From: Thermococcus sp. SY098
GTDB taxonomy: Archaea; Methanobacteriota_B; Thermococci; Thermococcales; Thermococcaceae
DNA: 64,000 bases
Direction: 5' to 3'
Assembly: GCF_035621495.1 (NCBI RefSeq)
Contig: NZ_CP141821.1
Coordinates: 834,760 to 898,759 of the forward strand
The notes under the pieces are model-generated. The model was not told the origin of the DNA. It saw only the letters and a list, made by a program, of their open reading frames with translations, and did not search any database. A program made the position numbers and the translations under genes. The first letter of the stretch is position 1, and each line of letters starts with the position of its first letter. Of the stretch, positions 54,910 to 63,984 are shown in pieces.

Positions 54910-55641
54910 ATGCTTGAGAAGGAAAAGGAAGCTCTGGCTAAGAGAATTGCAGGGGAGATTACACTTTCTTCAGACCCTGGAAAAACCATGCGCAAGTGGA
55001 GAGAGATTTTTGGGATTAGTCAAACGGAATTGGCTGAGTATTTAGGGGTTTCCTCTTCGGTAATTAGCGATTATGAAGGTGGCAGAAGAAAAAGCCCCGG
55101 TGCTTCGACAATAAGAAAGTTTGTTGAAGCTCTGCTTGAAATTGATGAGAGAAGGGGAGGGAACGTAATTAAGGCTTTCAGCAAGACCCTTGGAAGCGAG
55201 TTCCCAACCAGTGCAATCCTTGACATTAGGGAATTTGCCCTTCCCGTAACTGTACGGGACATAGTCCATGCCGTTAAAGGAGACGTTGCTGCCAACATTG
55301 ATCTGCTTGATAGACCAATTTATGGATATACCGTTGTGGACAGCATTCAGGCAATCCTCGAAATGAGCAGCGAGGAATTCCTCAAGCTCTATGGATGGAC
55401 TACAGAGAGGGCTTTAGTTTTCACAAAGGTGACAACCGGGAGGAGTCCTATGATTGCTATCAGAGTCCAAGGACTGAAGCCAGCCGTTGTAGTGCTGCAT
55501 GGAGTTAAGAAACTCGATGAGCTGGCAGTTAAAATAGCCGAAAAGGAGAGGGTCCCATTAGTGGTCTCAAAAGTTGAAACCGAAAGTGAGCTTATAATGA
55601 ATCTCAGAAAGCTTGTGGAAAAGAGAGAAAAAGAGCTCTGA
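54910..55641 (+). CDS. HTH (Cro/C1-type) transcription regulator, archaeal COG1709-like
   Basis: The 243 residues begin with a helical lead and a Cro/C1 helix-turn-helix (W-R-E-I-F-G-I-S-Q-T-E-L-A-E-Y-L-G-V-S-S-S-V-I-S-D-Y-E-G-G-R-R, residues 35-65), followed by a roughly 150-residue alpha/beta effector domain with repeated beta strands. This is a widespread euryarchaeal regulator with unknown ligand. Its stop is next to the convergent phosphopantothenate synthetase stop. Confidence 0.83.
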   Translation: MLEKEKEALAKRIAGEITLSSDPGKTMRKWREIFGISQTELAEYLGVSSSVISDYEGGRRKSPGASTIRKFVEALLEIDERRGGNVIKAFSKTLGSEFPTSAILDIREFALPVTVRDIVHAVKGDVAANIDLLDRPIYGYTVVDSIQAILEMSSEEFLKLYGWTTERALVFTKVTTGRSPMIAIRVQGLKPAVVVLHGVKKLDELAVKIAEKERVPLVVSKVETESELIMNLRKLVEKREKEL

Positions 55642-55642
55642 A

Positions 55643-56437
55643 TCAGAAAGGTAACTCCTTCATTCTCCATATATTTTGGTTAGCCAGTTTTTCTAATCTG
55701 TTCTTCATATGAAGCAGAACTTCGCTGAGTATTTTCCCGTTGTCATAATTGTTCACAATTGCCTTAAGCTCCTCTTTTGGTTTTTTCTTTAGCTCTTTTG
55801 CAATTTCAATCATTCTTGGATACGCTCTTATTATGTTGTCTACAACTGTGATATCTGCCATTCTGGCACTCCTTGAGAGGGGATTGAGGTCAATTGTAAT
55901 GACAAACTTACCCATTGCAACCAATGCCTCAGTTCTGTCACCATCTTCCAATGGCACAACAACTACGTCAGCTTTCCATATGCCTCTCTCATCAACTTTT
56001 CCCCTCTCGCTTTCAAGATTTGGGATCCTCTTAGTTGGATTTATGCCCAAAAGCTCAACATCTGGGTCAATTTCCCTCAACGCTTCTGCTATCGCTTTAA
56101 CCCTTTCTTCCGTGCGGTAGAAGAGGTTTATTTCAATCTTTGCGTTAAGGAGTTTTGCCAGTTCAATGGTCTCTTTAGGGACCAATGCCGCAACATTGCC
56201 GTTCACAGAAAGGACAGGATGTTCAGCGAGCAAAAGCTTAGCAACAGCTGCCCTCATAGCTCTTTCTGCTGGCTCAATTGTTTTTTCCCCAATTAAATAG
56301 TCAAAAGCCTCTCCCCTGCCATGGGCTATTAGTCCAGCTGTTGCCAGAATTCCGTTCTCTAAGGCTTCTTCAAGTTTATGCCTATAGTATAGGCTCCAAT
56401 ATCGGGGATGAGATTTAGGCACTTTGAATTCAGCCAT
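55643..56437 (-). CDS. 4-phosphopantoate-beta-alanine ligase (phosphopantothenate synthetase)
   Basis: The 264-residue archaeal enzyme has H-P-R-Y-W-S-L-Y-Y-R, G-L-I-A-H-G-R-G-E-A-F-D-Y-L-I-G-E, L-S-V-N-G-N-V-A-A-L and D-L-N-P-L-S-R-S-A-R. It joins phosphopantoate and beta-alanine in archaeal coenzyme A synthesis, replacing bacterial PanC/CoaA order. GGAGGCAG precedes ATG 56437. The start overlaps the end of the upstream surface protein gene by eight bases. Confidence 0.93.
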   Translation of the reverse strand: MAEFKVPKSHPRYWSLYYRHKLEEALENGILATAGLIAHGRGEAFDYLIGEKTIEPAERAMRAAVAKLLLAEHPVLSVNGNVAALVPKETIELAKLLNAKIEINLFYRTEERVKAIAEALREIDPDVELLGINPTKRIPNLESERGKVDERGIWKADVVVVPLEDGDRTEALVAMGKFVITIDLNPLSRSARMADITVVDNIIRAYPRMIEIAKELKKKPKEELKAIVNNYDNGKILSEVLLHMKNRLEKLANQNIWRMKELPF

Positions 56438-57986
56438 TTTTCTGCCTCCTTCTTATTAGTAATGTTCCTACAAAGAGCATCAAGAACGAAGCGGGCCCAC
56501 ATATTCCACCTTTTTCGGATGTCGTTGTTATTGGGGAAGATGACGTAGTGGGGGCTGAAGAAGGAGTGGTGGTTGTCGTGGTAGCCGTCGTGGTTTCTGT
56601 CTTTGTGATAGTAACAGTAGTTGTTGCGGATGAAGAAGTCGTGGTTGTTTTTGTTGGAACTGGTGTAGTTGTAGTTGTCGTCATGATTGTTGTAGTTGTT
56701 GTGGTAGTAGTTAGACTTGGTATTCCCTTCTTTGGTTTTGTTCCAAAAGTGAAGAACCATGCATCACCGGCATGAGGTGAGTTGAGTATTCCTTCAACCT
56801 GCATCACTTTAACAGAGCGAGGTTGTGAAGCAAGTGCAACTTTAGTAACTTTCGGCGCATAATTACTCCAGGAAATCTTAAGTGTCCCGTAGAGTGTCTT
56901 TTTAGTAACCTCTGATACGTTTGGGATCACAAATTCCCAAGAGGAACTCTCAGTGTACCCAGCGACATAGATGACGGAGTCTTGCATGAGTGCACTTGTT
57001 ATAAGGTCAGAACCAGCCCCAATGAACTTTCCAAACCACAATAATTTATCATCTCTTGTGAATTTTGCAATAAATGTGTCTTTATTTCTTGTCTCAAAAT
57101 TCCCCGTATTTCCAACTAATATAAGCTCCGTGTTGTTTGGAATCACTGAGACTATCTTATCTTGATAACCAAGCCCAAAATTCATTGCATTTATTAGAGA
57201 TCCGTCAGGAGAAACTTTGAGTAGAAATCCATCCCCAAATGCTAAGCTTTCACCTGTTGATCCACTTACATACAAGAGACCATCAAAAACTATATCTCCC
57301 ACATCCTCCCTTTCATCCGTTGTCCATATTTTTGCCCATTCCAACTCTCCCTCTTTGCTGAGTTTTATAACAAAGACATCATTATCGTCCGTGCCAGCAA
57401 CGTATACAGCATCTAAAGACACAGTTACAGCTTTTGCTTCGGTATTTCCTGTTCCAAACTGAACAAACCAAACAATATCCCCTCCAGGAGTTAGCTTTGC
57501 AACAAAACCCTCTTTGGTCTTTCCTGTTGGCTTTGTGTAACCCACTACATACAGATATTTATTGTCAAACGTAATATCATTTGCCTCATCATTGAAGCTC
57601 CTGCCAAATGTTTTGAAGTACTCTAAATCACCATCTGTGTCCAATTTTGCAATAAAAGCATCTGAATTTTCAAATGCCGTTGACCCCACTTGTCCAACTA
57701 AGTAAATGTTTTCTTCCCAGAGTATCGCCTTCTTGATCCAGAGCCTTTCTGAACTTTCTATTATTTTCTGGAACTCAAACTTGTCCCCTGTCATTTTCAC
57801 AACAAAACCTACCCTATTTGAACCAAAACTGTCGCTTGAACCTATCATGAAAACGCTATCATTGTAAGGAATAAACGCTACCCCAATGTCATAAGCTGAC
57901 CCGCCCCAAGTTAAGTAGTGGATTTCTTGAGCCAGCGAAAATGGCAACAACACTAATGCAACAAACAGCACAATAATTCGCTTCAT
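56430..57986 (-). CDS. Surface beta-propeller-like protein with CGP-CTERM sorting signal
   Basis: The 518-residue exported protein has a signal peptide (I-I-V-L-F-V-A-L-V-L-L-P-F-S-L-A-Q). About seven repeats of the type G-x-L-x-W-x-K-x-F-G...I-Y-V-A-G-Y-T (SBBP-like propeller blades) follow. Then come a long Thr/Ser-rich linker, probably glycosylated, and a C-terminal tripartite tail I-C-G-P-A-S-F-L-M-L-F-V-G-T-L-L-I-R-R-R. The CGP-hydrophobic-basic tail matches the Thermococcales CGP-CTERM class, implying cysteine-linked lipid anchoring at the cell surface. GGTGATG precedes ATG 57986. Confidence 0.88.
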   Translation of the reverse strand: MKRIIVLFVALVLLPFSLAQEIHYLTWGGSAYDIGVAFIPYNDSVFMIGSSDSFGSNRVGFVVKMTGDKFEFQKIIESSERLWIKKAILWEENIYLVGQVGSTAFENSDAFIAKLDTDGDLEYFKTFGRSFNDEANDITFDNKYLYVVGYTKPTGKTKEGFVAKLTPGGDIVWFVQFGTGNTEAKAVTVSLDAVYVAGTDDNDVFVIKLSKEGELEWAKIWTTDEREDVGDIVFDGLLYVSGSTGESLAFGDGFLLKVSPDGSLINAMNFGLGYQDKIVSVIPNNTELILVGNTGNFETRNKDTFIAKFTRDDKLLWFGKFIGAGSDLITSALMQDSVIYVAGYTESSSWEFVIPNVSEVTKKTLYGTLKISWSNYAPKVTKVALASQPRSVKVMQVEGILNSPHAGDAWFFTFGTKPKKGIPSLTTTTTTTTIMTTTTTTPVPTKTTTTSSSATTTVTITKTETTTATTTTTTPSSAPTTSSSPITTTSEKGGICGPASFLMLFVGTLLIRRRQKNG

Positions 57987-58031
57987 GAACATCACCAAAA
58001 ATAGTTGAGTTCAAGATTTAATAGGATTTTG

Positions 58032-58496
58032 TTACCATTCCCTCCTTCTGTCCCCAAAGAAAAATTTCATAAAACCAGAGAACTCTTCTCCCCTGAAGTC
58101 TTCATAAAGTTGGTTTGTCTCTTCGGGAGTCAGCCACTCAATATCATCAGGTATTCCCTCAGTAAAAAGGTATTCAATTTCATCCCCTTTTCTCGCAATA
58201 TTAAGCGTGTAGATTTTCTTTCCAAGCTCCTGAGCTATCTTGATTTCATTTACAACTAAAGATGTAAATTTGCCGATTATTGCAACTGCAACAAAAAATT
58301 CTGCGTCTTTTATCATGTGACTTGTTCCTCTAAGCCCATAGTCTGAAGGCAGAACAATATTATTTGAACCAAGCTTTTCTTCAAGAATTTTAAGGATGAC
58401 TTTTTCTGTCTGAGTATGATAAATTATGGTGGGCTCGCTTAGATAAATCAAAGGTCCGAATTTTTCCTTTTTCTTTCTTTTCAGAAATCCGAACAT
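58032..58496 (-). CDS. Uncharacterised protein, 154 aa
   Basis: The family is not recognised. After a basic N-terminal patch (L-K-R-K-K-K-E-K) the sequence looks like a Rossmann-type fold (I-Y-L-S-E-P-T-I-I-Y, A-E-F-F-V-A-V-A-I-I-G-K-F-T-S-L-V-V-N-E-I) with a helical C-terminus rich in Phe and acidic residues. There is a distant visual resemblance to nucleoside-deoxyribosyltransferase-like proteins, which I do not claim. GAGGTGATTTT precedes ATG 58496. Confidence 0.65.
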   Translation of the reverse strand: MFGFLKRKKKEKFGPLIYLSEPTIIYHTQTEKVILKILEEKLGSNNIVLPSDYGLRGTSHMIKDAEFFVAVAIIGKFTSLVVNEIKIAQELGKKIYTLNIARKGDEIEYLFTEGIPDDIEWLTPEETNQLYEDFRGEEFSGFMKFFFGDRRREW

Positions 58497-58501
58497 AAAA
58501 T

Positions 58502-58571
58502 CACCTCAGGTGGGGATAAAACGTCGTCATAGCTCTCTAAGGCTCGGCTGGGATGACACTCATCATCGGTT
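58502..58571 (-). ncRNA. Possible box C/D guide RNA
   Basis: On the minus strand, C box ATGATGA (58560-58566) and D box CTGA (58506-58509) are 61 bases apart end to end, the usual archaeal length. An internal ATGACGA could be C'. The D' box is not clear. ACC/GGT flanks can form a short terminal stem. The D box overlaps the ribosome binding site of the downstream gene, so it may be chance. The rest of 58572-58725 holds no gene. Confidence 0.3.
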
Positions 58572-58725
58572 ATAGTTGAGCTTGATATTTGCTCTGTGGA
58601 GTACTTTATGAGAACGCTTAATAATTTTTTGTTTTTCCATTCTATACTTCACAATACAAACTAATTCATCCAAGCCACCAAAAGCTTGATGTATGAAAAA
58701 AGCATCATAGGTTGTGGTGGTGATT

Positions 58726-59316
58726 ATGAAGGTCAAACTGCCCGCCCCCAAGCGCGAGGGGAGGATGAGCCTGGAAGAGGCAATAGACAGGAGAAAGAGC
58801 ATAAGGAAGTATAAAGACGAACCCCTGACTCTTGAAGAGGTTTCTCAGGTGCTCTGGGCGGCTTACGGAATCAACAGGTGGGGAAAGAGGACATCGCCGA
58901 GCGCCGGGGCGTGCTACCCCTTCGAGGTTTACGTTGTTGTTGAAAACGTTGAGGGCCTCTCCCCGGGAATCTACCGGTACGACGGAAATGCCCATGCACT
59001 GGAAACTGTCCGGGAGGGACGCTTCAGAAAGGCCCTTGCAGAGGCATGCCTTGGTCAAAGGTGCGTTGCTACTGCTCCCCTAAACATCGTCATCGTTGCC
59101 CACTACGAGAGAACCACGAGGCGGTACGGCGAGCGCGGAGTGAGATACGTCCACATTGATGCTGGCCACATGGGGCAGAATATCTACCTCCAGGCCACTG
59201 CCCTGAACCTGGGCACCGTTGCGGTCGGAGCCTTCAGGGACGATGAGGTAAAAAAGGTGCTGGCGGTTCCGGGCGAACCGCTCTACATCTTCCCGCTTGG
59301 GATTCCGGGGGAGTAG
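58726..59316 (+). CDS. SagB/nitroreductase-type flavin oxidoreductase
   Basis: The 196-residue FMN-dependent protein has R-R-K-S-I-R-K-Y near the start (FMN phosphate contacts), S-P-S-A-G-A-C-Y-P-F-E-V-Y, H-I-D-A-G-H-M-G-Q-N-I-Y-L-Q-A-T-A-L-N-L-G, and a C-terminal P-L-G-I-P-G. The H-I-D-x-G-H-x-x-Q-N motif defines the SagB/ThcOx dehydrogenase subgroup, but no azoline peptide cluster is near. GGTGGTGATT precedes ATG 58726. This gene begins a GC-rich segment (62% in one hand-counted 60-base line) unlike its left neighbours, suggesting acquisition from a higher-GC relative. Confidence 0.88.
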   Translation: MKVKLPAPKREGRMSLEEAIDRRKSIRKYKDEPLTLEEVSQVLWAAYGINRWGKRTSPSAGACYPFEVYVVVENVEGLSPGIYRYDGNAHALETVREGRFRKALAEACLGQRCVATAPLNIVIVAHYERTTRRYGERGVRYVHIDAGHMGQNIYLQATALNLGTVAVGAFRDDEVKKVLAVPGEPLYIFPLGIPGE

Positions 59317-59622
59317 TCAGAGCCTTTTAAGTTCTTCAAACCTTATGAGAACCTCCTCCTTTCTCCTTATGAGGTTCTGCCTGGCCACCTCTTCCCCGTC
59401 CTTAAGGTAGACCAGTGTCGGGACGTTGAGGACGTCAAAGCGGTTCACGAGGTCGTTCCATTCCTCGGCGTTGATGTGGACGACCTTTATCTCCGGAAAC
59501 TCCGCACTGAGCTCTTCCATGAAGCTCTCGACTATTCTGCACGGCGGACAGCCAGGGATGGAGAACCACAGCACGACTTTTCCGTCCATGAAGTTGATCT
59601 TTCCATCATACTCAACTATCAA
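59317..59622 (-). CDS. Thioredoxin-like protein with CPPC motif
   Basis: The 101-residue thioredoxin fold has W-F-S-I-P-G-C-P-P-C-R-I-V-E-S-F as active site and N-V-P-T-L-V-Y-L-K-D-G-E with the cis-Pro. The CPPC pair is more oxidising than typical CGPC. TTG 59622 is chosen because GGAGGTGAGG lies just before it; a GTG at 59631 falls inside that site. It adjoins the convergent SagB-type gene and lies downstream of copA on the same strand; a role in copper or disulfide stress is possible. High GC like its neighbours. Confidence 0.87.
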   Translation of the reverse strand: MIVEYDGKINFMDGKVVLWFSIPGCPPCRIVESFMEELSAEFPEIKVVHINAEEWNDLVNRFDVLNVPTLVYLKDGEEVARQNLIRRKEEVLIRFEELKRL

Positions 59623-59656
59623 TCTCCTCACCTCCTGGAAATAAAAATGAAAGGGC

Positions 59657-62062
59657 TCAGATTTTGGCCCTCTTCAGGAGGAGCGAGTTGCTCACGACGC
59701 TGACACTGCTTATCGCCATTGCAGCGGCAGCCCACTCCGGCCTGAAGATTATGCCGAACAGCGGGTAGAGGGCTCCAGCGGCTATTGGAATGAGGATTAT
59801 GTTGTATATCATCGCCCAGAAGAAGTTCTGCTTGATCTTTGAAAGCGTCTTCTGGCTGAGTTTTATTGCCTTGACGACGTCCCTTATGTCGTTCCTCATG
59901 AGCACAATCTCGCCGCTCTCCATTGCTATGTCCGTTCCCGAGCTTACAGCTATGCCTATGTCCGCCTGGGCCAGTGCCGGAGCGTCGTTTATTCCGTCCC
60001 CGACGAAGATCACCACTTCTCCCTTCTCCTGGAGTTTCTTGACCTCGTTGGCCTTGTCCTGCGGGAGCACCTCGGCCAGAACGTAGTCTATGTTCAGCTG
60101 CTTCGCTATCGCATTCGCGGTTCTCCTGTTGTCGCCCGTTATCATGCCGACCTTCTTGCCCATCCTGTGGAGCTCCTCGATGGCCTCCTTTGCGTTCTCC
60201 TTTATCGTATCGGCTATGCCGATTACTCCCACTATCTTACCGTCTATGGCTATGATTATGGCAGTCTTCGCCTCGTCCTCAAGCTTGTGGAGGGTTTCTT
60301 CAATATCCTCAATTGGGTACCCTGCCTCCCTAAGGAGCTTCCTGTTTCCGGCGAGGATTTCCCTGCCCTGCACCCTGGCCCTAACACCCTTGCCAGTGAT
60401 GGCCTCAAACTCCTCCGGCTCTTCAAGCTCAAGGCCGAGCTCCTGTGCCTTCCTCACTATGGCCTCTCCAAGCGGGTGCTCGGAGCGCTTTTCAGCCGAG
60501 GCGACGAGCCTTATAAGCTCCTTCTCGTCCATTCCAAAGGTTATTACGTCAGTCACTTCAGGCTTGCCCTTTGTGAGCGTTCCAGTCTTGTCGAAGAGCA
60601 CCACCGTTGCCTTCCTCGCTACCTCAAGCACTTCACCGTTTTTGATGAGTATGCCCATCTCAGCCCCCTTGCCCATTCCGACGGTTAGGGCCGTTGGAGT
60701 TGCTAAGCCGAAGGCACACGGGCAGGCTATGACGAGGACACTGATGAGCGTCGTGAAGGCGAAGAGCAGGGGCTCCTTTGCTATGAAGTACCAGTACACG
60801 AAAGATACTAATGCAACCGTCAGCACTACCGGTATGAAGTAGGTTACTATCTTGTCCGCTATCCTCTGAATTGGAGGCCTGGTGTTCTGAGCCTCTTCAA
60901 CGAGCTTGATGATCTGCGCCAGAACCGTGTCGCCGCCGACCCTCTTTGCCTCGATCTTGAGCACGGAGTTCCTGTTTATGGTTCCGCCGATGACTTCATC
61001 TCCAGGTTTCTTGAGGTTGGGTATGGGCTCTCCGGTTATCATTGACTCGTCGACGTAGCTCTCCCCTTCGATTACCACACCGTCAACAGGTATCTTTTCA
61101 CCGGGCTTCACTATCACGATGTCGCCGACCTTAACCTGAGTTATGGGAACCTCAATCTCTTTTCCATTTCTAATTACAGTTGCCTTTTTAGCTTGAAGGC
61201 TCATAAGTTTCTTGATTGCCTCACTCGTCCTGCCCTTTGCTACGTGTTCTAAGTATCTTCCAAGAAGCAGGAATGCCAATAAGAGTACGCTTGCTTCGTA
61301 GAAGTTGTACTCTTTAGGGAGTACGCCAATTGTCGCGAGCACGCTGGCTATGTATGCTGAACCGACACCCATGGAGTACATGACATCCATGTTGAGCGTT
61401 TTGTGCCTCACAGAGCGGATAGCTTTGAGGAACACATCCCTGCCAGAATACGCTATCACTGGCGTTGCCAGAAGGAACTGTATCCAGAGCATGTAGGGGA
61501 TTTCAAAGTCAAGTCCCAACACCCATCTATAAGTCATGAATGTTATTATCCCTCCAAATGTCCAAGCCACTATAAGCTTTCTTTTCATGTCTTTCAGATG
61601 CCTTTCCCTTACTTCTTTTTCTATATCAACACTCTCTTCGCCCTCAACGCCGAGGAACTGATAGCCGAACTCCTCAATGGTCTTTTGGATGTCTTCCATA
61701 TCCACTAACGTTGGATCATAGCTGATGGTTGCTTTTTCAGTTGCAAGATTTACCCTAACGTCCAATACTCCCGACAGCTCTTTTAACGCAGTTTCTATTG
61801 TCCTAACACATGATGCACATGTCATGCCACCAATTCTAATAACTGCGTCCCTTCTCTCTCTAACCACACCGTAGCCAACACTTTCTATTGCCCTAATTAT
61901 ATCCGTTATGCTGACCTTTGATTCATCAAACTTAATGTAAGCGCTTTCAGTCGCTAAGTTCACCTTGGCTTCCTTTACTCCCTCCAGCTCCTTAAGTGCC
62001 ATTTCTATCGTTTTGGCACATGATGCACAGCTCATTCCGGTAATCTTAATGTTCACTTCCAC
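59657..62062 (-). CDS. copA: Copper-translocating P-type ATPase
   Basis: The 801-residue P1B ATPase has two N-terminal heavy-metal domains (G-M-S-C-A-S-C-A near residue 9, G-M-T-C-A-S-C-V near residue 78), eight expected helices, the ion site [10 protein letters not shown], phosphorylation site D-K-T-G-T-L-T, T-G-D-N and G-D-G-I-N-D-A-P-A. It exports Cu(I). GTG 62062 follows GAGGTGAG. Base composition switches inside the gene at about 61135 (near residue 309): the 5' part is AT-rich (37% GC in one line), the 3' two thirds GC-rich. Divergent copR is the probable regulator. Confidence 0.96.
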   Translation of the reverse strand: MEVNIKITGMSCASCAKTIEMALKELEGVKEAKVNLATESAYIKFDESKVSITDIIRAIESVGYGVVRERRDAVIRIGGMTCASCVRTIETALKELSGVLDVRVNLATEKATISYDPTLVDMEDIQKTIEEFGYQFLGVEGEESVDIEKEVRERHLKDMKRKLIVAWTFGGIITFMTYRWVLGLDFEIPYMLWIQFLLATPVIAYSGRDVFLKAIRSVRHKTLNMDVMYSMGVGSAYIASVLATIGVLPKEYNFYEASVLLLAFLLLGRYLEHVAKGRTSEAIKKLMSLQAKKATVIRNGKEIEVPITQVKVGDIVIVKPGEKIPVDGVVIEGESYVDESMITGEPIPNLKKPGDEVIGGTINRNSVLKIEAKRVGGDTVLAQIIKLVEEAQNTRPPIQRIADKIVTYFIPVVLTVALVSFVYWYFIAKEPLLFAFTTLISVLVIACPCAFGLATPTALTVGMGKGAEMGILIKNGEVLEVARKATVVLFDKTGTLTKGKPEVTDVITFGMDEKELIRLVASAEKRSEHPLGEAIVRKAQELGLELEEPEEFEAITGKGVRARVQGREILAGNRKLLREAGYPIEDIEETLHKLEDEAKTAIIIAIDGKIVGVIGIADTIKENAKEAIEELHRMGKKVGMITGDNRRTANAIAKQLNIDYVLAEVLPQDKANEVKKLQEKGEVVIFVGDGINDAPALAQADIGIAVSSGTDIAMESGEIVLMRNDIRDVVKAIKLSQKTLSKIKQNFFWAMIYNIILIPIAAGALYPLFGIIFRPEWAAAAMAISSVSVVSNSLLLKRAKI

Positions 62063-62181
62063 TGGAGCTCACCTCCATTACATGCTTTGTTGAAAAGATT
62101 ATTGAAGTTATTTTTTGCCAAAATGTAAATTCTCATAGGAAAATTTTTATAGTTTGAAAGCACAATGTTAGTGGTGGGAAA
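62063..62181. promoter_or_regulatory. Divergent copA/copR control region
   Basis: ATTTTTATAG (about 62141-62150) is the copR TATA box. TTACAT (62078) and ATGTAA (62124) form a widely spaced inverted pair that could hold an Lrp-type dimer. GAGGTGAG serves copA on the minus strand. In T. onnurineus CopR controls its own gene and copA from such a region; the precise site here is not proven. Confidence 0.5.
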
Positions 62182-62802
62182 ATGACGAAGCTCGATGAAA
62201 TTGATCTAAAGCTTATCTACCTCCTAATGGACAACTCCAGGTTAAGCATTTCAGAGCTTGCTGAACGCCTGGGAGTCAGCAGGCCGACGGTAAAGTCGAG
62301 ACTGGACAGATTGGAAAAGGAAGGAGTAATCCAACGCTACACAATAAAACTCAATCCCGAACTTCAAAGGGCCAGCAATGTTGTTGCCCTGATAATCAAA
62401 ACAGACGAACCAGAAAAGCTTCAAGAATTCGAAGAAATTATTGAGATTAACCGATTTACAAGTAAAAAATATCTTATAAAAGTGGCTGTCGAGGATATGG
62501 AAGGACTAAGGAATGTCATAGAAGGGGCAGGTTTTGAAGTGCTTGAGATAATGCCCATCCTTGAAAGCATTGAAAAAGAGTACCCACCAAAAGTTAAAGT
62601 ATCCTTCAAATGTGACTACTGTGGTAAGGAGATAACCGGGGAACCAATAGTCTATAAGTACCGCAACAAAGTTTACTTCTTCTGCTGTGAAACCTGCTTC
62701 AGAGAGTTTAAAAAAGCAAGGGAAAATTTAGAGAAGGTTAAACTATCCAAGGAACAAAAGGTAAAGAATACCCAAAGTCACCAAGATCACGCCCATGGTT
62801 AG
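62182..62802 (+). CDS. copR: Copper-responsive Lrp/AsnC-type regulator CopR with TRASH domain
   Basis: The 206 residues include an AsnC-type helix-turn-helix (L-S-I-S-E-L-A-E-R-L-G-V-S-R-P-T-V-K-S-R-L-D-R-L, residues 20-45), a middle ligand domain and a TRASH metal-binding domain (C-D-Y-C-G-K...F-F-C-C-E-T-C-F). The tail is His-rich (S-H-Q-D-H-A-H-G). The same architecture and copA neighbour are described for CopR of Thermococcus onnurineus. It senses copper and regulates copA. Confidence 0.95.
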   Translation: MTKLDEIDLKLIYLLMDNSRLSISELAERLGVSRPTVKSRLDRLEKEGVIQRYTIKLNPELQRASNVVALIIKTDEPEKLQEFEEIIEINRFTSKKYLIKVAVEDMEGLRNVIEGAGFEVLEIMPILESIEKEYPPKVKVSFKCDYCGKEITGEPIVYKYRNKVYFFCCETCFREFKKARENLEKVKLSKEQKVKNTQSHQDHAHG

Positions 62803-62868
62803 GCCCCCTTTTCTTAATTTGACACTCAGACATAATGAGCGTTTCCTTTTTTCCAAATAGAGGGAAGT

Positions 62869-63050
62869 ATGTTGGTGTACTTGGAGACAGTGAGAATAGC
62901 AGGTTCTTGCCCTTGGGGCTATAAAGGTTATAATCGAGGAGCAGTTCACGACAAAGGTTTCGTCCGCAAGAACGTTTATGGTTTTGAAAAATTCAAGAAC
63001 TAATCTTATCCCCCCAGCCCTGAAGGACAGAGCTTTTCAAAAGAAAAAAT
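62869..63050. mobile_element. Possible decayed IS200/IS605-type end
   Basis: Between copR and the last gene, a 42-codon open stretch (ATG 62869 to a TGA) has no homologue I recognise. It is followed by CCCCAGCCCTGAAGGACAGAG (about 63014-63035), a CCT-GAA-GG hairpin in a CCCxGCCCTGAAGGxC context that resembles the end hairpins of IS605-family elements. No transposase domain is visible. It sits at the border of a GC-rich segment. The match is weak and from pattern memory. Confidence 0.2.
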
Positions 63051-63063
63051 AAAGAAAAAGCCT

Positions 63064-63984
63064 TCAGCTCCCTATGCACTTCATGAAGGCGTCCCACATC
63101 TTGAACGGCCCGAGGAAGCAGGTAACGTAGCAGTTGCAGTCGAACTTAATATCGGCGCATTCGAGGGCACTGCAGATTGTACTTGGGTCGGCGGGATCAA
63201 GGCCATCCAAAGGCGACAGACAGGGATGTATGCTCCCCCAGCCAGGCTTTGGAAGGCTGTTCTCCAGGTCATCGGCATAGCTGTTTATCGCCGCCCCTCC
63301 AACGACGGAATTCGTTTCTGGCATCGGCGGCCAGGGAGTTATGCAGTCAAAGCGCTCTATCGCCGCCCACACGAGGTGGAAGTAGTAGTTGAAAACAACT
63401 GCGGGCCCAAAGTTCTTGCTCTGGAGGCAGCAGAGCTTGCAGGCCTCACCCTCGACCGCACCGACCATCGCCGCCTTAAGCTTGCAGAGGTCGCACCGGC
63501 CGGAGTCGAGTTCCCCACCAGTTTCGCCGCCTTTCATAGGCCCCAAAGGATATGTCCCAGGATGCATCGAGCTGAGGGTGACGCTTCCAACCGAGGCCGA
63601 GAAGCCCGCGTAGCCGGGACCGTTGGTCAGCGTCGCGTTTACTCCCGGGAAGAAGGGGACCACCAAGGTCCTGTTTTCGGCCATAGCCACCTCAAACCTC
63701 GTCTCCGCACCCCCGGACAGAAGTCTAATCTCGTGAAGCCCGTAGTCGATGGGGACCTCAAGCCTGCCCGTTGAATTCGTCCTTCCGGCATTCTCGCCAT
63801 CAACGATTACCGTGACGTTTGATGCGTAGAAGCCAGGGGGCATGACCACGAGGAGGGAAAGCGTTAGGGGCTTTTCTTCTCCAGCCTCTCTCGGAGCCCT
63901 TGGAACGGTGAAGTACAGAGCGGCAAGGACCAGCGCGATTATCAGGAGAGCATAGCCCTTCCGCTCCTTTCTTCCAATCAGCAC
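63064..63984 (-). CDS. Membrane-anchored cysteine-rich extracytoplasmic protein, N-terminus uncertain
   Basis: At least 306 residues are encoded. A transmembrane segment (Y-A-L-L-I-I-A-L-V-L-A-A-L-Y-F) near the N-terminus is followed by a beta-rich region with carboxypeptidase-like or PEGA-like strands (V-T-V-I-V-D-G-E-N-A-G-R-T-N). The C-terminal 150 residues have 13 cysteines, including C-D-L-C, C-K-L-C-C and C-N-C. No family is recognised. GTG 63984 is the first clear start, but the frame stays open to the window edge, so the gene may be longer. GC is high (63% in one hand-counted line). Confidence 0.6.
   Translation of the reverse strand: MLIGRKERKGYALLIIALVLAALYFTVPRAPREAGEEKPLTLSLLVVMPPGFYASNVTVIVDGENAGRTNSTGRLEVPIDYGLHEIRLLSGGAETRFEVAMAENRTLVVPFFPGVNATLTNGPGYAGFSASVGSVTLSSMHPGTYPLGPMKGGETGGELDSGRCDLCKLKAAMVGAVEGEACKLCCLQSKNFGPAVVFNYYFHLVWAAIERFDCITPWPPMPETNSVVGGAAINSYADDLENSLPKPGWGSIHPCLSPLDGLDPADPSTICSALECADIKFDCNCYVTCFLGPFKMWDAFMKCIGS

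Noticed and set aside
56359-56760. Asn/His-rich 133-residue frame
   Set aside because: It is the Thr-rich linker of the CGP-CTERM protein read in a shifted frame.
58726-59622. SagB-type gene as part of a thiazole/oxazole peptide cluster
   Set aside because: No YcaO, cyclodehydratase or precursor peptide is nearby; neighbours are a thioredoxin-like protein and copA.
63226-63774. 182-codon plus-strand frame in the GC-rich right end
   Set aside because: It is opposite the cysteine-rich protein; long open antisense frames are expected in GC-rich DNA and its composition (many Arg/His) is unlike a real protein.
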